From contig JAHFTX010000004.1 of NCBI GenBank assembly GCA_023265395.1, positions 1-64,000 of the forward strand: a stretch of DNA of 64,000 nucleotides, written 5' to 3'. The notes below the pieces were generated by a model. That model was not told the DNA's origin. It saw only the letters and a list, made by a program, of their open reading frames with translations, and made no database searches. Of this stretch, positions 51,636 through 58,978 are shown in pieces. Numbering within the stretch: the stretch's first letter is position 1; each line of letters begins with the position of its first letter. Source of the DNA: Thermoplasmata archaeon. Lineage in GTDB: Archaea > Thermoplasmatota > DTKX01 > JAHFTX01. The position numbers and the translations under genes are program-made.

Positions 51636-52094
51636 CTATTTTGTCGCCGGCGCACCGTGCGGACGTACGAGCAGTACCGAGGCGGTGCACCGCTGGAGCA
51701 CCGATTCGGCGACCGAGCCGAGGATCATCGGGGCCCAGCCGCGGCGACCGTGGGTCCCCATGACGATCAGGTCACATCCGATCCGTGTGCTGACGCGCTC
51801 GACCTCTTCGGCGATGATGCCATGCACCAGATGAGTGTGTGCGCGCACCCCGCGGGAGCGTGCGGTCCCGGCCGCTTGTTCGAGTACACCGCTCCCGTGC
51901 TCTTCGAGCTTCTCGAGCAGGCTCTTCTGCGCATCCAGGGGCAGCGCCTTGGGGGCTGCCTGCACGATTCGCCGGTCGATGACATGGATCAGGTCGATCT
52001 CGCCGCCGCTGCTGTGGGCATAGTCGATCGCATGGTCGAGCGCGCGCTGCGCGACGTCACTGCCGTCGAGGGGGACGAGCAGGTGGCGGAACAT
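51636..52094 (-). CDS. Universal stress protein (UspA), copy 1
   Basis: 152 residues of the UspA alpha/beta fold: start MFRHLLVPLDGSDVAQRALD, and the nucleotide-binding signature GTHGRRGWAPMILGSVAESV (G-x2-G-x9-G-S intact), so ATP binding is expected. UspA proteins are usually induced by starvation, oxidants or respiratory arrest. Last of five UspA genes on this strand; its ATG lies 4 bases after the next upstream copy's stop. Confidence 0.93.
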   Translation of the reverse strand: MFRHLLVPLDGSDVAQRALDHAIDYAHSSGGEIDLIHVIDRRIVQAAPKALPLDAQKSLLEKLEEHGSGVLEQAAGTARSRGVRAHTHLVHGIIAEEVERVSTRIGCDLIVMGTHGRRGWAPMILGSVAESVLQRCTASVLLVRPHGAPATK

Positions 52095-52098
52095 GCAC

Positions 52099-52575
52099 TC
52101 AGGCCCCTGCCGATGCGGCGGCCCCTTCGCGGACGATGAGCACCATCTCTGGGGCAAGCTGTGCCACGGCGTGCGCGACGCTCCCGAGCAGAACGCGCTG
52201 CAGTCCCGTGCGCCCGTGGCTCCCGATGACGATCAGGTCACACCCCTGCTCCTTGGCGCACGCCAGCAGGCGTTGTGCGATGATCCCCTGCTCGAGATGG
52301 GTGGTGGCGCTGACTTGATGGCGCTTGGGCACGGCCTCCGCCTCGGCCAACAGCGACTCCCCCGCAGCGTGGAGGGTCCGCACGATCTCCTCGACCATCG
52401 GTTGGAGGTGGACCATGCGGGCCGTCTCCAGCGCGCGCTGGTCGATCACATGGACCAGCACGAGCGTGCACCCGGGGTACTGCTTGGCGATGTGGCACGC
52501 GAAGTCGAGAGCCCGAAACGAGCAGTCGCTGCCGTCGAGGGCCACGAGGATCCGCTGGAAGCTCGTCGCTGCCAC
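52099..52575 (-). CDS. Universal stress protein (UspA), copy 2
   Basis: 158 residues: FQRILVALDGSDCSFRALDF, HVIDQRALET and an intact G-x2-G-x9-G-S signature (GSHGRTGLQRVLLGS). GTG 52575 is used because the domain starts five residues later and it follows the previous UspA gene by 11 bases. Part of the UspA array. Confidence 0.92.
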   Translation of the reverse strand: MAATSFQRILVALDGSDCSFRALDFACHIAKQYPGCTLVLVHVIDQRALETARMVHLQPMVEEIVRTLHAAGESLLAEAEAVPKRHQVSATTHLEQGIIAQRLLACAKEQGCDLIVIGSHGRTGLQRVLLGSVAHAVAQLAPEMVLIVREGAAASAGA

Positions 52576-52586
52576 GGTGCCCCACC

Positions 52587-53024
52587 TCAGGGACGTACCA
52601 GCAGGATGGGCACGTCGGTCGTCGCAAGGACGCCTTGGGCGACACTCCCCAGGACGAGGCGGTCCCACCCCGTCCGTCCATGGGTCCCCATCAGGATCAG
52701 GGTCGTCTTGAACTCCTTGACGGAGGCGCCGATCTCGGCAGGGACGTAGCCGTTGCGCAGCTGGGTCGTGACCTTGACGCCCGCATCCTTGAATCGCTTG
52801 GCGGCCGCTGCGAGCACCTGCTCGCCCTCCTCGCGCATCTTGTCGGCGAAGAACGTGTAGTCAGGCTGGACATAGGAGGGCTCCGCCAGTACGTGGATGC
52901 TGTCATCGACGACGAAGACCAGCCGGACTTCGGCCTTGAAGCGCGTGGCGACCTCGATGGCCAAGGTGGTGGCTTTCGCAGCGGGCGGACTCCCATCGAT
53001 CGGGACCAGGATTCGTTCGAGCAT
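52587..53024 (-). CDS. Universal stress protein (UspA), copy 3
   Basis: 145 residues: MLERILVPIDGSPPAAKATT, VVDDSIHVLA and GTHGRTGWDRLVLGSVAQGV (ATP-binding signature intact). A strong Shine-Dalgarno (GGAGGT) lies 6 bases before the ATG. Follows copy 4 by 22 bases. Confidence 0.93.
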   Translation of the reverse strand: MLERILVPIDGSPPAAKATTLAIEVATRFKAEVRLVFVVDDSIHVLAEPSYVQPDYTFFADKMREEGEQVLAAAAKRFKDAGVKVTTQLRNGYVPAEIGASVKEFKTTLILMGTHGRTGWDRLVLGSVAQGVLATTDVPILLVRP

Positions 53025-53046
53025 CGATTGACCTCCGTTCAGACCT

Positions 53047-53478
53047 TCAACGGACCAGGAATACCGGGCACGGCGACTCTGCCAACACACCTTGGGCGAC
53101 GCTCCCCAGCAGCACGCCGGCCGCACCTGTGCGGTTATGGGTCCCCATGACGATCAGGTCGGCGCTGAACTCCTTTGCAGCGGTACAAATCTCGTGGGCG
53201 ACGACCCCCTCGGTGCCAAAGACGGAGACCGGGACGTCCCAGCGGGTGCAGCGCTCCTTGCCAGCCTCCAGCACCTCGCGGCCGCTGGCGCTCAACTGCT
53301 CGATGATCTTCGGCTCGGTAGGCGCCATAAGGCGGCGCACCGTCGCCGTGGTACGGTGGTCGACGACGTGCACCAGGCGGATCTTGCCCCGCGTGGTGCG
53401 GGCGATCGTCAGGGCATAGTCGAGGGCCTTGTCAGAGAGTTCACCGCCATCGAGGGCGACGACGATATGGTCGAACAT
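53047..53478 (-). CDS. Universal stress protein (UspA), copy 4, altered signature
   Basis: 143 residues: MFDHIVVALDGGELSDKALD and HVVDHRTTATVRRLM. The signature reads GTHNRTGAAGVLLGSVAQGV: the second Gly of G-x2-G is Asn, so ATP affinity may be reduced. GGAGGAG precedes the ATG by 3-4 bases. Lies 8 bases after the tandem UspA gene. Confidence 0.9.
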   Translation of the reverse strand: MFDHIVVALDGGELSDKALDYALTIARTTRGKIRLVHVVDHRTTATVRRLMAPTEPKIIEQLSASGREVLEAGKERCTRWDVPVSVFGTEGVVAHEICTAAKEFSADLIVMGTHNRTGAAGVLLGSVAQGVLAESPCPVFLVR

Positions 53479-53486
53479 CTCTCCTC

Positions 53487-54353
53487 CTACGCCGCCTCCC
53501 AGAGCGGTTCGCGCATCGGCACGACGATGACGGGTGCGGGGGAGTTGCCCACCACGTGGGCGCTGACGCTGCCCAACAACGCGCGGGCCAGGCGGCCGCG
53601 CCCGTGGGAGCCCATGACGATGACGTCGGAGCGCTCGACGAGCACGGCCTTGAGCACCTCGCGACCCGGGGGGTCTCCCACCAGCAGACGGGTGGCGGGC
53701 CGCACGATGCCCGAGGCCGCCATGGTGGCAGCGGCCTTCTCGATGAAGGCCTGGGGGAGCAGAGCCTTCTCCGGCGCGACGCACATCAGGGTGACGGTCG
53801 CGTTGCGTGTGCGACCGAGTGCTTGGGCCGTTCCCATGAGCGCTTGGGGGACCGCGCCCTCCTGCAAGGGCACGAGCACGCGCAGCCCCTCGGGGGACGC
53901 TTGGGAGAGCCGGTAGGGGGTGACCCCGACCTTGGCGGTCTGGGTCAGCAGCGCGATAGGGCTGTTGCGTAGGAGGTAATCGGCCATCGAACCGAACGCG
54001 TTGGCGCGGTAGCCGGTCTTCCCGTGGGTGCCGATGGCCAGCAGGTCACCGCCCGCTCGCTCTGCAGCAGCGAGGATCCCATCGGGGTAGCGGTCGATGA
54101 TCGCCTTGACCTCGACCTTGACGCCGTGGCCCTTGGCCATGCGCGTGACGGCGCTCAAGGCCGTCTCCGCCTCCTTGTGGAGCGCCGAGTACTGCGCCTC
54201 CTTGGTCTCGTCGATGAGGGTGAATGCGTGAAGCGTCGCCCCCAGGGACTTGGCCAGCATGGCCGCTTGCTCGGCGGCGAGGAGCGCGTGTTCGGAGCCG
54301 TCGACGGCGACGACGATCGAATCGAGGTCCAGTGTCGAGATCGCTTTGCCCAT
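53487..54353 (-). CDS. Tandem UspA protein (two domains)
   Basis: 288 residues, two UspA domains in series. Domain 1 (about 1-145): SIVVAVDGSEHALLAAEQAA, signature GTHGKTGYRANAFGSMADYL. Domain 2 (150-288): LRVLVPLQEGAVPQALMGTA, signature GSHGRGRLARALLGSVSAHV. Both ATP loops are intact. Start 54353 is preferred over 54359 because AGGAGGGG then lies 8 bases, not 2 bases, upstream. First UspA gene after the CBS protein; likely the same operon. Confidence 0.92.
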   Translation of the reverse strand: MGKAISTLDLDSIVVAVDGSEHALLAAEQAAMLAKSLGATLHAFTLIDETKEAQYSALHKEAETALSAVTRMAKGHGVKVEVKAIIDRYPDGILAAAERAGGDLLAIGTHGKTGYRANAFGSMADYLLRNSPIALLTQTAKVGVTPYRLSQASPEGLRVLVPLQEGAVPQALMGTAQALGRTRNATVTLMCVAPEKALLPQAFIEKAAATMAASGIVRPATRLLVGDPPGREVLKAVLVERSDVIVMGSHGRGRLARALLGSVSAHVVGNSPAPVIVVPMREPLWEAA

Positions 54354-54379
54354 GGTCATCCCCTCCTGATGTCGTGCAC

Positions 54380-54934
54380 CTAGCTCTCCCACGCGCAGTC
54401 GCTACAGAGCAGTCCGCCGTAGCGGAACAACAGAGCCTCTGATGCCTTGCCGCACTTGTCACAGACCCCTTCCTCGCTCTCGTCGGCCATCTGGTGCTCG
54501 GTGCCCGATGTCGTGGCGGAGAGGACTTCCTCAGGAGCCTTGCCGGTCAGATCGCGGAGGCTGATGATCCCGACGAGCTTGCCCTGCTCGGCGACCGGGA
54601 GGTGACGGATCCCCAAGTGGTCCATGCGCTCGAGGGCCTGGCGCAAGTCCATATCGGGCGTCGCGCAGAAGATCGGACTGCTCATGAACCGGCGCACCGG
54701 CACGGCCGAGGGCCGTTCGTCGAGCAACAGGAACCGCTGGGTGACGTCGCGTTCGGTCACAATCCCGACTGGGTGGCCACCACGCACGACCACGAGGGAG
54801 GCGATGCTGTGGTCCCGGAAGATCTCCGCCGCCCGGTACGCGCTGGTATCCTCCTCGATGGTCACGACCTTCCGCTGCATCGTCTCACGGACGGTCGTCG
54901 GTTCCTTCTCTGGATTCTTGTGCGCTTTGGCCAT
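54380..54934 (-). CDS. CBS-domain pair protein with C-terminal zinc ribbon
   Basis: 184 residues. Two CBS motifs (Bateman module) at ~15-70 (VVTIEEDTSAYRAAEIFRDH; GIVTERDVTQRFL) and ~80-135 (CATPDMDLRQALERMDHLGI; GIISLRDLTG) bind adenine nucleotides such as AMP, ATP or AdoMet. A zinc ribbon follows (CDKCGK, 15 residues later CSDC) that probably docks to a partner or nucleic acid. Start ATG 54934 follows GAGGGG by ~6 bases. Located between the response regulator and the UspA array on the same strand; a nucleotide-level sensor is inferred. Confidence 0.88.
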   Translation of the reverse strand: MAKAHKNPEKEPTTVRETMQRKVVTIEEDTSAYRAAEIFRDHSIASLVVVRGGHPVGIVTERDVTQRFLLLDERPSAVPVRRFMSSPIFCATPDMDLRQALERMDHLGIRHLPVAEQGKLVGIISLRDLTGKAPEEVLSATTSGTEHQMADESEEGVCDKCGKASEALLFRYGGLLCSDCAWES

Positions 54935-54944
54935 GGTGGTCCCC

Positions 54945-55328
54945 TCAGTTCGATGTGGCTGCCAATACTGCCCCGATCCGGCGCACCAACTCCGCGGGGT
55001 CGAAGGGTTTGGTCAGGTAGTCCTGCACCCCGATCACTCGAATCCCCATCTGCTGGTCGATGCTCGAGGTCTTGGCGGTGAGCATGACGATCGGGATCTC
55101 CTTGGTTCGTCGGTGCTCGCGCAGCTGTCGGCAGACCACCCAACCATCCATCTCGGGCATCATGATGTCGAGGATGATGAGGTCCGGCTGGTCCTTGCGG
55201 GCGACGCGCAGCCCCTCCTCACCGTGGGTGGCGGTCAGGACGCGGTACTTCTCGGCCTTGAGCACCGTGGCGATCATGGCCAGGAGCTCCGGTTCGTCGT
55301 CGATGACCAGGATCGTCTTCTGCGCCAT
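54945..55328 (-). CDS. CheY-like response-regulator receiver
   Basis: 127 residues, a stand-alone receiver: acidic pocket in ILVIDDEPELL, phospho-acceptor Asp in ILDIMMPEMDGW, Thr in VMLTAKTS and Lys in YLTKPFDP. No output domain. ATG 55328 is used (GGAG 5 bases before). Probable target of the histidine kinase at 56548, with the winged-helix protein between them as a candidate partner. Confidence 0.93.
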   Translation of the reverse strand: MAQKTILVIDDEPELLAMIATVLKAEKYRVLTATHGEEGLRVARKDQPDLIILDIMMPEMDGWVVCRQLREHRRTKEIPIVMLTAKTSSIDQQMGIRVIGVQDYLTKPFDPAELVRRIGAVLAATSN

Positions 55329-55362
55329 GACGTCTCCACCCCGCAGGCCATCACTCCGTCCA

Positions 55363-56475
55363 TCAAGCTTGTGCACTCGAGCGAGGCTTGCCGCGCGCAT
55401 CGGTGCGCACCGGAGTGGGCACGGAGAGCGCTTCGGTCAAGTCGCCGTACTCGTGGTTCTTGGGAGTGACGAGGTCGCGCAGGGAGAAGATCGCCCGGTC
55501 GGGAGGGCGTGCGAAGATCTCGTTGATCGTGTAGGCCTCGGTGAAATGGGCATAGGCGGCCTTGTAGCGGGCGAAGTCCTCGAAGGCATTGATGAAGAGG
55601 AGCTCGTTCTTGCCATAGGCCGCGAAGATCGGTGGACCGATGGTGCGGACCAACTCCGGGACGTAGGACTTCAGTCCTTCACTCAGGGTATGGTTGAACC
55701 AGCCATGGGTGACCAGCAGGACTTCGAAGCCGAGGTACTCGAGGTTGGGGATGGTGCGCAGGGCGAAGAGACGCTCGCGCGCGAGGCGCTTCTTCGTCCG
55801 ACCGATCGTCATGCGGGAGGCAGGGATGCGGGTGCTCAGCTCCAGGTCGTGGCACGCCGGGTAGCGCACCAATCCACCCAGGACCTCCTGGTCCTTGTCG
55901 CTAAGCGCTGCTGGGGGGCCAGGTTCGAACGGGAGGGGGTCCGTACGGACATCGAGAGGTTGGTCGGGCCAGAAGGTGTGCTGGAGCAGGTTGGCGTAGT
56001 CGAAGTAGATGGGGACGCTGCTGAGGGAGAACGGGAACTGGATCATGCTGATGGGCGCTTCGAGGTAGCCGATCGATTTGAGCGCACCTTCGAGGTCTTC
56101 GGTGTTGCGTCGGACCGTGGTCAGGTCCGCGCCGATCTGCAAGAAGAGGTCCTGGTTGGCTTCGCTGATGCCGAAGACGAACTCGGGGCGGCGGAGCACC
56201 GAGCTGACCAGACGGACCTTCTGCTCCAGCGGGGGATGGGCCGAGAAGGTCAGCAGCGATGCCGAGAGCAACTCGCAGCCGAGGCGGTTGAACGCCGGGA
56301 CGCGGACGGTCTTGAAATACCCCCCTCGGGCAAGCTTGAGACGGATGGAGGTGACGGTGGGCACCTTGAGGCGTACCTGGGCGCTCAGCTGTTTGTCCGT
56401 CGAGCCAGGGTAGCGCACCAGACCGTAGAGGACCCGCCGCTCCGTCTCGAGCAAGGCCTTGCGTGCGGCGGTCAC
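55363..56475 (-). CDS. Transcription regulator with duplicated winged-helix/Lrp-like units
   Basis: 370 residues in two homologous halves. Each starts with a winged helix-turn-helix (ERRVLYGLVRYPGSTDKQLS / DQEVLGGLVRYPACHDLELS, then VTSIRLKLARGGYF / MTIGRTKKRLARERLF) followed by a ~100-residue alpha/beta sensing unit (FNRLGCELLSASLLTFSAHP / LEYLGFEVLLVTHGWFNHTL). The pattern is that of archaeal Lrp/AsnC-like regulators. Predicted to bind DNA as a pseudo-dimer. GTG 56475 is ~33 bases from an AT-rich TATA-like stretch (GAATAAGG). It lies between the kinase and the receiver on the same strand. Confidence 0.85.
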   Translation of the reverse strand: MTAARKALLETERRVLYGLVRYPGSTDKQLSAQVRLKVPTVTSIRLKLARGGYFKTVRVPAFNRLGCELLSASLLTFSAHPPLEQKVRLVSSVLRRPEFVFGISEANQDLFLQIGADLTTVRRNTEDLEGALKSIGYLEAPISMIQFPFSLSSVPIYFDYANLLQHTFWPDQPLDVRTDPLPFEPGPPAALSDKDQEVLGGLVRYPACHDLELSTRIPASRMTIGRTKKRLARERLFALRTIPNLEYLGFEVLLVTHGWFNHTLSEGLKSYVPELVRTIGPPIFAAYGKNELLFINAFEDFARYKAAYAHFTEAYTINEIFARPPDRAIFSLRDLVTPKNHEYGDLTEALSVPTPVRTDARGKPRSSAQA

Positions 56476-56547
56476 AGGCCGAGAGAATACGAGCGCTTCC
56501 TTATTCTTTTCCTAAAAACTGAATGTATCTGTTGATTCAAGACTGTA

Positions 56548-57933
56548 TTAATGAGCAGATACTTCCGACGGCTCGGATGCCGGCGGGCCATCGACGGGGA
56601 GCACCAGCGAGAAAAGCGCACCGGCGCCCGAGCCCAAGGGCTCGAACCGGTTACGGTCAGGATGGGGGATGGGCGAGGTCAGGGACAACTCGCCGCCATG
56701 GAGGTGGGCCAGCTCGGCGCAGATCGCAAGACCAAGGCCCGGGCTCGAGGCCGTCAATCGCTCGGCCTCCGGGGTGCGATAGAACCGCCGGAACACCAGC
56801 TCCTGGTACTCCGCAGGGACGCCTGGCCCACCATCGGCCACCTCGAGCACATAGGCCTCGCCGACGCCCTGAGGCAGCTCGTCTGGGCGTGCCCGACGCA
56901 AGCCCACGACGACCCTCTGACTGCCGCTGCCATACTTGATGGCATTCTCGATCAGGTTCCCGAGCAGGTCCAGAAGCCGCTCGCGATCCGCGCGGACCTG
57001 TTGGTTCTCCAACCCCTCCTCGATGAGGGCACCCAGGGTGACGCCCTGTTGCTGGGCGCGCAGCTGCGCGCTGTCCATGAGGTCGCGGATGACTGCTGCC
57101 AGCTCGACCCCGCTCAGGCGCAGCAGCAGCTGGTCCTGGTCGATCGTCGAGATGAGCAGCAGGCGCTCGAGCAGGCTATGGAGCCGCTCCCCCTGCTGCA
57201 CGCAGATCCGCAGGTAGCGCTCGATGTCCGGAGGAATCTCCCCCGCCTTGCCCGATTCGATGAAACGGAGGTATCCGAGGATGGTAGTCAACGGCGTGCG
57301 CAGCTCGTGAGAGATGTTGCTGATGAAGCGGTTCTTGAGGGCGTCCTGCGCGGCGAGCGCCTCCAATCGCTGGCGCATCCGCACGGTGTCGGTGGGTTCC
57401 TCGCCCAGGTCGACGATGCCCCCGATCGTCTGGCCCAGCCAGCGCAGGTAGTCTCCGCCCACGACGGGTCGGACTTCGTCGATGCGGAAGATCAGGTACG
57501 AGGAGGCATCCGCCCAGAAGGGGTCGAAGACGTCCCCGTGCTCCTCTCGAAGCTGGTAGAGCGCTGCCAGCTCCTGGTAGCGCGGGGAACCGAGGAAGCA
57601 CTGTTCCATCAGCGTGCAATGGAGACGCAGTCCGCGCAGGAAGTAGGTCTCGCGTTCCGGCTCGACGACCAGGAGGGCCATCTGCTTGGTCTGCAGGATG
57701 TTGCGGAAGGAGCGCTGCAGGAAGACGTGGGCCATGACGATGTGTTCGGGGTCGAGCACCATGCAGGTCCCCACGAACGCGACGTTGGGCGATCCGTCGG
57801 TGGTACTGGTGGCAATCACCTTGACGGTCTTCTCGGAGCGCAGGAACTCGTGGATCTGCTCATGGCCCAGCGGTGGGACCAGCTGGGCGAGCGCTCGCTG
57901 GTTCTCCGAGAGTTCCAGCAAAGGTGCTCGCAT
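56548..57933 (-). CDS. Histidine kinase with PNPOx-like split-barrel sensor
   Basis: 461 residues. The N-terminal ~30-160 match the pyridoxamine-phosphate-oxidase-like FMN-binding split barrel (VKVIATSTTDGSPNVAFVGT, NILQTKQMALLVVEPERETY, GLRLHCTLMEQ), used by flavin, heme or F420 proteins; no membrane helix is present. The kinase core follows: H-box FISNISHELRTPLTTILGYL with His209, N-box LIENAIKYGSG (~327), G1 VADGGPGVP and G2 SSPGLGLAICAE. ATG 57933 is 27 bases from a TATA box (leaderless); ATG 57939 is possible. A soluble redox or flavin/heme-sensing kinase is inferred; fusion of PPOX to a histidine kinase is unusual. Confidence 0.85.
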   Translation of the reverse strand: MRAPLLELSENQRALAQLVPPLGHEQIHEFLRSEKTVKVIATSTTDGSPNVAFVGTCMVLDPEHIVMAHVFLQRSFRNILQTKQMALLVVEPERETYFLRGLRLHCTLMEQCFLGSPRYQELAALYQLREEHGDVFDPFWADASSYLIFRIDEVRPVVGGDYLRWLGQTIGGIVDLGEEPTDTVRMRQRLEALAAQDALKNRFISNISHELRTPLTTILGYLRFIESGKAGEIPPDIERYLRICVQQGERLHSLLERLLLISTIDQDQLLLRLSGVELAAVIRDLMDSAQLRAQQQGVTLGALIEEGLENQQVRADRERLLDLLGNLIENAIKYGSGSQRVVVGLRRARPDELPQGVGEAYVLEVADGGPGVPAEYQELVFRRFYRTPEAERLTASSPGLGLAICAELAHLHGGELSLTSPIPHPDRNRFEPLGSGAGALFSLVLPVDGPPASEPSEVSAH

Positions 57934-57954
57934 CCCCATCAAAGTAGATGCAGG

Positions 57955-57966
57955 ACCTAATAGGAC
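57955..57966 (-). promoter_or_regulatory. TATA box of the PPOX histidine kinase
   Basis: GTCCTATTAGGT on the minus strand, centred 27 bases before ATG 57933; leaderless spacing that favours this start. Confidence 0.5.
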
Positions 57967-58131
57967 TGTGGCCATTCACCTGAGAACGTGCATAGGCTAC
58001 CCTGGAAGGATGAGCAAATGCATGAACTCCCCTGGAGGGGCGAGGGGGGTGCCTCTCGAGGGCACGGGCCGAGGCGCGCAGACCACTGACCTTAAGACCC
58101 CAGGGCGACCGAGCGGAGGAACCGGTGTCCC

Positions 58132-58485
58132 ATGGACGAGCCACTGCCGTCGCCGATCTCTGAGCCATTCATCCAACGACACCGCGCGATCCTCAAGGCA
58201 ATCACCTGGCGTGCCATCGGTGCGACCACCACCTTTGGGTTCTCGATGGCTGCGGCGATGTACCTCGTCAACGACCTGAAGGCGGCGCTGGGGATCAGCA
58301 CCACCGTGACCATCATCGAATCGGCTGGGAAGGTCCTGATGTACTACTTCCACGAGCGGGCGTGGGACGCCAAGGTCCCCTTGCCCCGGCGCACGGGAGC
58401 GACCGCCGCGACGACGGATGCCGCGGTCGGGACACGTGCGCGCGTCCCCTTGCTCGCGCGGCTGGCCCGCGATGGGCTGGACTAG
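58132..58485 (+). CDS. DUF2061 small membrane protein
   Basis: 117 residues with the DUF2061 pattern: ILKAITWRAIGATTTFGFSM, then VTIIESAGKVLMYYFHERAW. Two predicted helices and a conserved HERAW end; function not known in any organism. The C-terminal ~30 residues are Ala/Thr/Arg-rich. Shares 4 bases with convergent osmC. A TATA-like CCTTAAGAC lies ~42 bases upstream. Confidence 0.85.
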   Translation: MDEPLPSPISEPFIQRHRAILKAITWRAIGATTTFGFSMAAAMYLVNDLKAALGISTTVTIIESAGKVLMYYFHERAWDAKVPLPRRTGATAATTDAAVGTRARVPLLARLARDGLD

Positions 58486-58916
58486 TCCGCCGGCTCGATG
58501 TGCAGCTCGTGGGTGATGGTCGCCCCTGCGGCGCGGAAGGTCGCCAGTGCAGGGCAGTACTTGGTCATCGACAACTCGATCGCACGGTCCGCGGCCTCGC
58601 GCTCGACAGCGCCGCGTAGCGTGTAGATGACGTGGATGGCCAGGTAGCGGCGCGGGTACTCCTCGGCCTTGGTCCCGCGCACCTCGACGGTCAGCCCCTT
58701 GAGCGGTTGGCGCTTCTTGCCCAGCACCATGACCACATCCATGCAGGTGCACGCTGCCGTCGCGGCGAGGAAGATCTGGTAGGGCTGGTGTCCCTGCTGG
58801 ACCCGACCGTCGTTGTCGGTATCGAAGACGATCGCCCGCGTGTTGTTGTCCGTCCCCACGAAGGTCTGGTCGTGGGACCATCGGGCGCTCCCTCGGTGGA
58901 TGACCGGCTCGGCCAT
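58482..58916 (-). CDS. OsmC/Ohr-family peroxide-reducing protein
   Basis: 144 residues. Peroxidatic Cys lies in AATAACTCMDVVMVLGKKRQ (Cys56/58) and the second in MTKYCPALATF (Cys121), with VQQGHQPYQIFLAATAACT as the typical substrate-side strand. OsmC/Ohr proteins reduce organic hydroperoxides with thiols; this branch has the YeeD/OsmC-like CTCMD motif. Convergent with DUF2061. It could protect against the same stress sensed by the adjoining kinase locus (inference). Confidence 0.9.
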   Translation of the reverse strand: MAEPVIHRGSARWSHDQTFVGTDNNTRAIVFDTDNDGRVQQGHQPYQIFLAATAACTCMDVVMVLGKKRQPLKGLTVEVRGTKAEEYPRRYLAIHVIYTLRGAVEREAADRAIELSMTKYCPALATFRAAGATITHELHIEPAD

Positions 58917-58978
58917 GGCCGGTAGGTCATCGTGTAGCGCTTGAAGCCTTCGCCACAGACGGGAGGGGCTTCGATGCT

